Source: Kineosporia sp. NBRC 101731
GTDB lineage: Bacteria > Actinomycetota > Actinomycetes > Actinomycetales > Kineosporiaceae
DNA length: 64,000 bases
Assembly (NCBI RefSeq): GCF_030269305.1
Contig: NZ_BSTC01000002.1
Location: forward strand, 620,001 to 684,000
Direction: 5' to 3'
Position 1 is the first letter of the stretch. Each line of letters opens with the position of its first letter. Under the pieces are notes generated by a model. The model worked only from the letters and a program-made list of their open reading frames with translations. It was not told the DNA's origin and searched no databases. Of this stretch, positions 62,751 through 64,000 are shown in pieces. A program made the translations under genes and the position numbers.

Positions 62751-63041
62751 ACCGTAATCGAACCGAGACCGAATCCCAAGCCGAACCACAGCCTCCGGAC
62801 CGGGGAACGCATCCGGTCAGACCGGATCAACGCAGGTCAGGATGGCTCCTACGAGTCCGGTCGGTTGCCGAAAATTGCTGGCCTTCAACCGTTTCGATAC
62901 CCCCCAAAATTGTGACACCGCGAAGTGTCGAAAACTCCACCGTAGGGCGGTACGGGTGGGGTATCGCGGCAGTGCGGGAGGGGGGTGACAACGTGTCATC
63001 GGAGGCCTTGAACCGGGCTCCGATCACCCCGTGTCACCTAG
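62751..63041. promoter_or_regulatory. rpf upstream region
   Basis: About 290 bases between tatD and rpf. They contain ACACCGCGAAGTGT-type partial symmetry near 62915-62930 and an AT-richer stretch (CCCCCCAAAATTG) near 62900. I looked for a c-di-AMP (ydaO) riboswitch, known upstream of some actinobacterial rpf genes, and could not recognise its conserved core. Confidence 0.35.
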
Positions 63042-63074
63042 CTACTCACCAGCCACTCACTAGCTCCTCACTAG
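63042..63074. repeat. 11-bp tandem repeat after the tatD stop
   Basis: Read on the minus strand directly after the stop TAG (63075-63077): CTAGTGAGGAG, CTAGTGAGTGG, CTGGTGAGTAG. The three units supply further TAG and TGA triplets in several frames. Confidence 0.65.
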
Positions 63075-63950
63075 CTACCAGGGGCCGTAGACCGCCTCGC
63101 TGGTCGCCGAAAGCGCCGCGCACATCTCGTCCAGGCCGAGCCCGAGTTCCGCCGCCATGGCCCGCACCGTCAGCGGCACCAGGTAACTCGCGTTGGTGCG
63201 GCCCCGGTACGGCATCGGGGTCAGGTAGGGCGCATCGGTCTCGACCATCACCCGCTCCAGAGGCACCACGGCGAGCGCTTCCCTCAGGGGGGCGGCATTC
63301 TTGAAGGTCACGGTGCCGGCGAACGACAGGTACCAGCCGCGATCGGCGGCCAGTCGGGCCATCTCGGCGTCGCCGGAATAGCAGTGGAACACCGTCTTCT
63401 CCGGCGCCCCCTCGGAGTCGAGCACCCGGATCACGTCGTCGTGGGCGTCGCGATCGTGGATCTGTAGCGCTTTGCCCAGCCGCTTGGCCAGGTCGATGTG
63501 CCGGCGGAACGAGTCCTCCTGGGCAGCCTTCCCGGCGTCGTCGGTGACCCAGTAGTGATCAAGCCCGGTCTCTCCGATCACCCGGATCCGGGGGTGCTCG
63601 GCAAGCTTCTCGATCTCTTCGAAAGCACCGTCGAGTTCTTGTGCCGCAGCATGTTTCGATGCCTCGGTGGGATGCAGAGCGACGCCACCGAGCAGCTCCG
63701 GGAACCGGTCCACGGCCTGCACGGTCCAGCGCGCGGCCGGAAGGTCGCAGCCAATCTGCACCATTCGCGTCACGTTGACCGAGACTGCCTGTGCGATCAG
63801 GGTTTTCACAGCCTCGTCGGCGGCCAGCGAACCCACGCCGGTTCCTCGTACGTGGTCGAGGTGTGTGTGGTTGTCCACCACGGGCAACGGGAGCGCCTCG
63901 GGCAGCGGTACGGGTCCGTCGTCCTTCTTCTTACTCATCAAACTCACCAT
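63075..63950 (-). CDS. tatD: TatD family metal-dependent deoxyribonuclease
   Basis: TatD enzymes are TIM-barrel metal hydrolases with 3'-5' exonuclease activity. The 291-residue protein shows the metal-binding DNHTHLDH near residues 26-33, GGVALHPTEA near 87, GETGLDHYWV near 125-134, HDRDAHDDVIRVL near 165, FHCYSGDAEMARL near 188 and the C-terminal VMVETDAPYLTPMPYRGRTN near 234-253. ATG 63950 has GGAGG five bases upstream. It is first in the window on the right and opens the tatD-rpf-rsmA block. Confidence 0.95.
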   Translation of the reverse strand: MVSLMSKKKDDGPVPLPEALPLPVVDNHTHLDHVRGTGVGSLAADEAVKTLIAQAVSVNVTRMVQIGCDLPAARWTVQAVDRFPELLGGVALHPTEASKHAAAQELDGAFEEIEKLAEHPRIRVIGETGLDHYWVTDDAGKAAQEDSFRRHIDLAKRLGKALQIHDRDAHDDVIRVLDSEGAPEKTVFHCYSGDAEMARLAADRGWYLSFAGTVTFKNAAPLREALAVVPLERVMVETDAPYLTPMPYRGRTNASYLVPLTVRAMAAELGLGLDEMCAALSATSEAVYGPW

Positions 63951-64000
63951 GGAGGCCTCCCGGCCCTAACGGGCCGGGAGGTGCCCCCAGCCGGGGGCCG
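63951..64000. repeat. GC-rich palindrome at the window edge, possible further repeat copy
   Basis: GGCCTCCCGGCCC-TAAC-GGGCCGGGAGG is a near-perfect hairpin followed by TGCCCCCAGCCGGGGG. The CGGGAGGTGCCCC and CCCCCAGCC strings match module 2 of the palindromic family, but the element ends lie outside the window. Confidence 0.4.

Noticed and set aside
62751-63074. c-di-AMP (ydaO) riboswitch upstream of rpf
   Set aside because: Such riboswitches precede some actinobacterial rpf genes, but I could not find the conserved core or a convincing fold here.

Overview
The window is a high-GC actinobacterial chromosome segment. It carries a resuscitation-promoting factor, a tatD-rpf-rsmA-ispE-ABC-F-glmU-rplY-pth-mfd-mazG-eno-ftsB-DUF501-ppx backbone read right to left, many GTG starts and dense 1-8 nt gene overlaps. 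A motile or sporulating actinomycete of the Kineosporiaceae type is a reasonable guess, but only the phylum is secure. No phage, CRISPR array or intact insertion sequence is visible.

Layout. 1-3.2 kb is an accessory patch: an MFS exporter and an alpha/beta hydrolase whose upstream regions carry the same 15-bp TetR-type operator, plus two gene fragments (ricin-type lectin, DUF3500). It ends at a tRNA with a UAA anticodon but no long variable arm. 3.4-16.2 kb is backbone: fdhD convergent with ppx, then DUF501, a FtsB/DivIC-like protein, enolase, a DUF885 peptidase, purC, mazG, a SurA-like lipoprotein and mfd. 16.6-42.2 kb sits between mfd and pth, which are usually close neighbours in relatives. 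It holds a transposase-derived protein with mutated catalytic residues, a glutathionyl-hydroquinone-reductase-like protein, a TauE/SafE exporter and a Wzx/Wzy-type exopolysaccharide locus. The locus has a polyprenyl glycosylphosphotransferase, Wzz-like co-polymerase, Alg14/Alg13-like pair, GT2, flippase, polymerase, acetyltransferase, two GH16 glucanases, two large secreted propeller proteins and a CDP-alcohol cytidylyltransferase/phosphotransferase pair. A cysQDN sulfate-activation operon lies beside the phosphotransferase.

42.3-46.2 kb returns to backbone (pth, rplY, glmU, tRNA-Gln). 46.6-53.5 kb is accessory: a fatty-acid desaturase, TetR and MarR regulators, and a DeoR-regulated sugar/polyol ABC importer lacking its ATPase. 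53.6-64 kb is backbone again (ABC-F, ispE, rsmA, rpf, tatD), interrupted by a single-chain asymmetric ABC exporter with a possible 47-codon gene upstream.

The most striking non-coding signal is a family of 70-115 bp nested palindromes with conserved ends (GTGATCATGCAA / TTGCATGATCAC). They are built from two exchangeable inner modules and lie between genes, mostly just past 3' ends, at six clear and at least one decayed site. A second recurring signal is short tandem repeats that begin at a stop codon and duplicate stop triplets.
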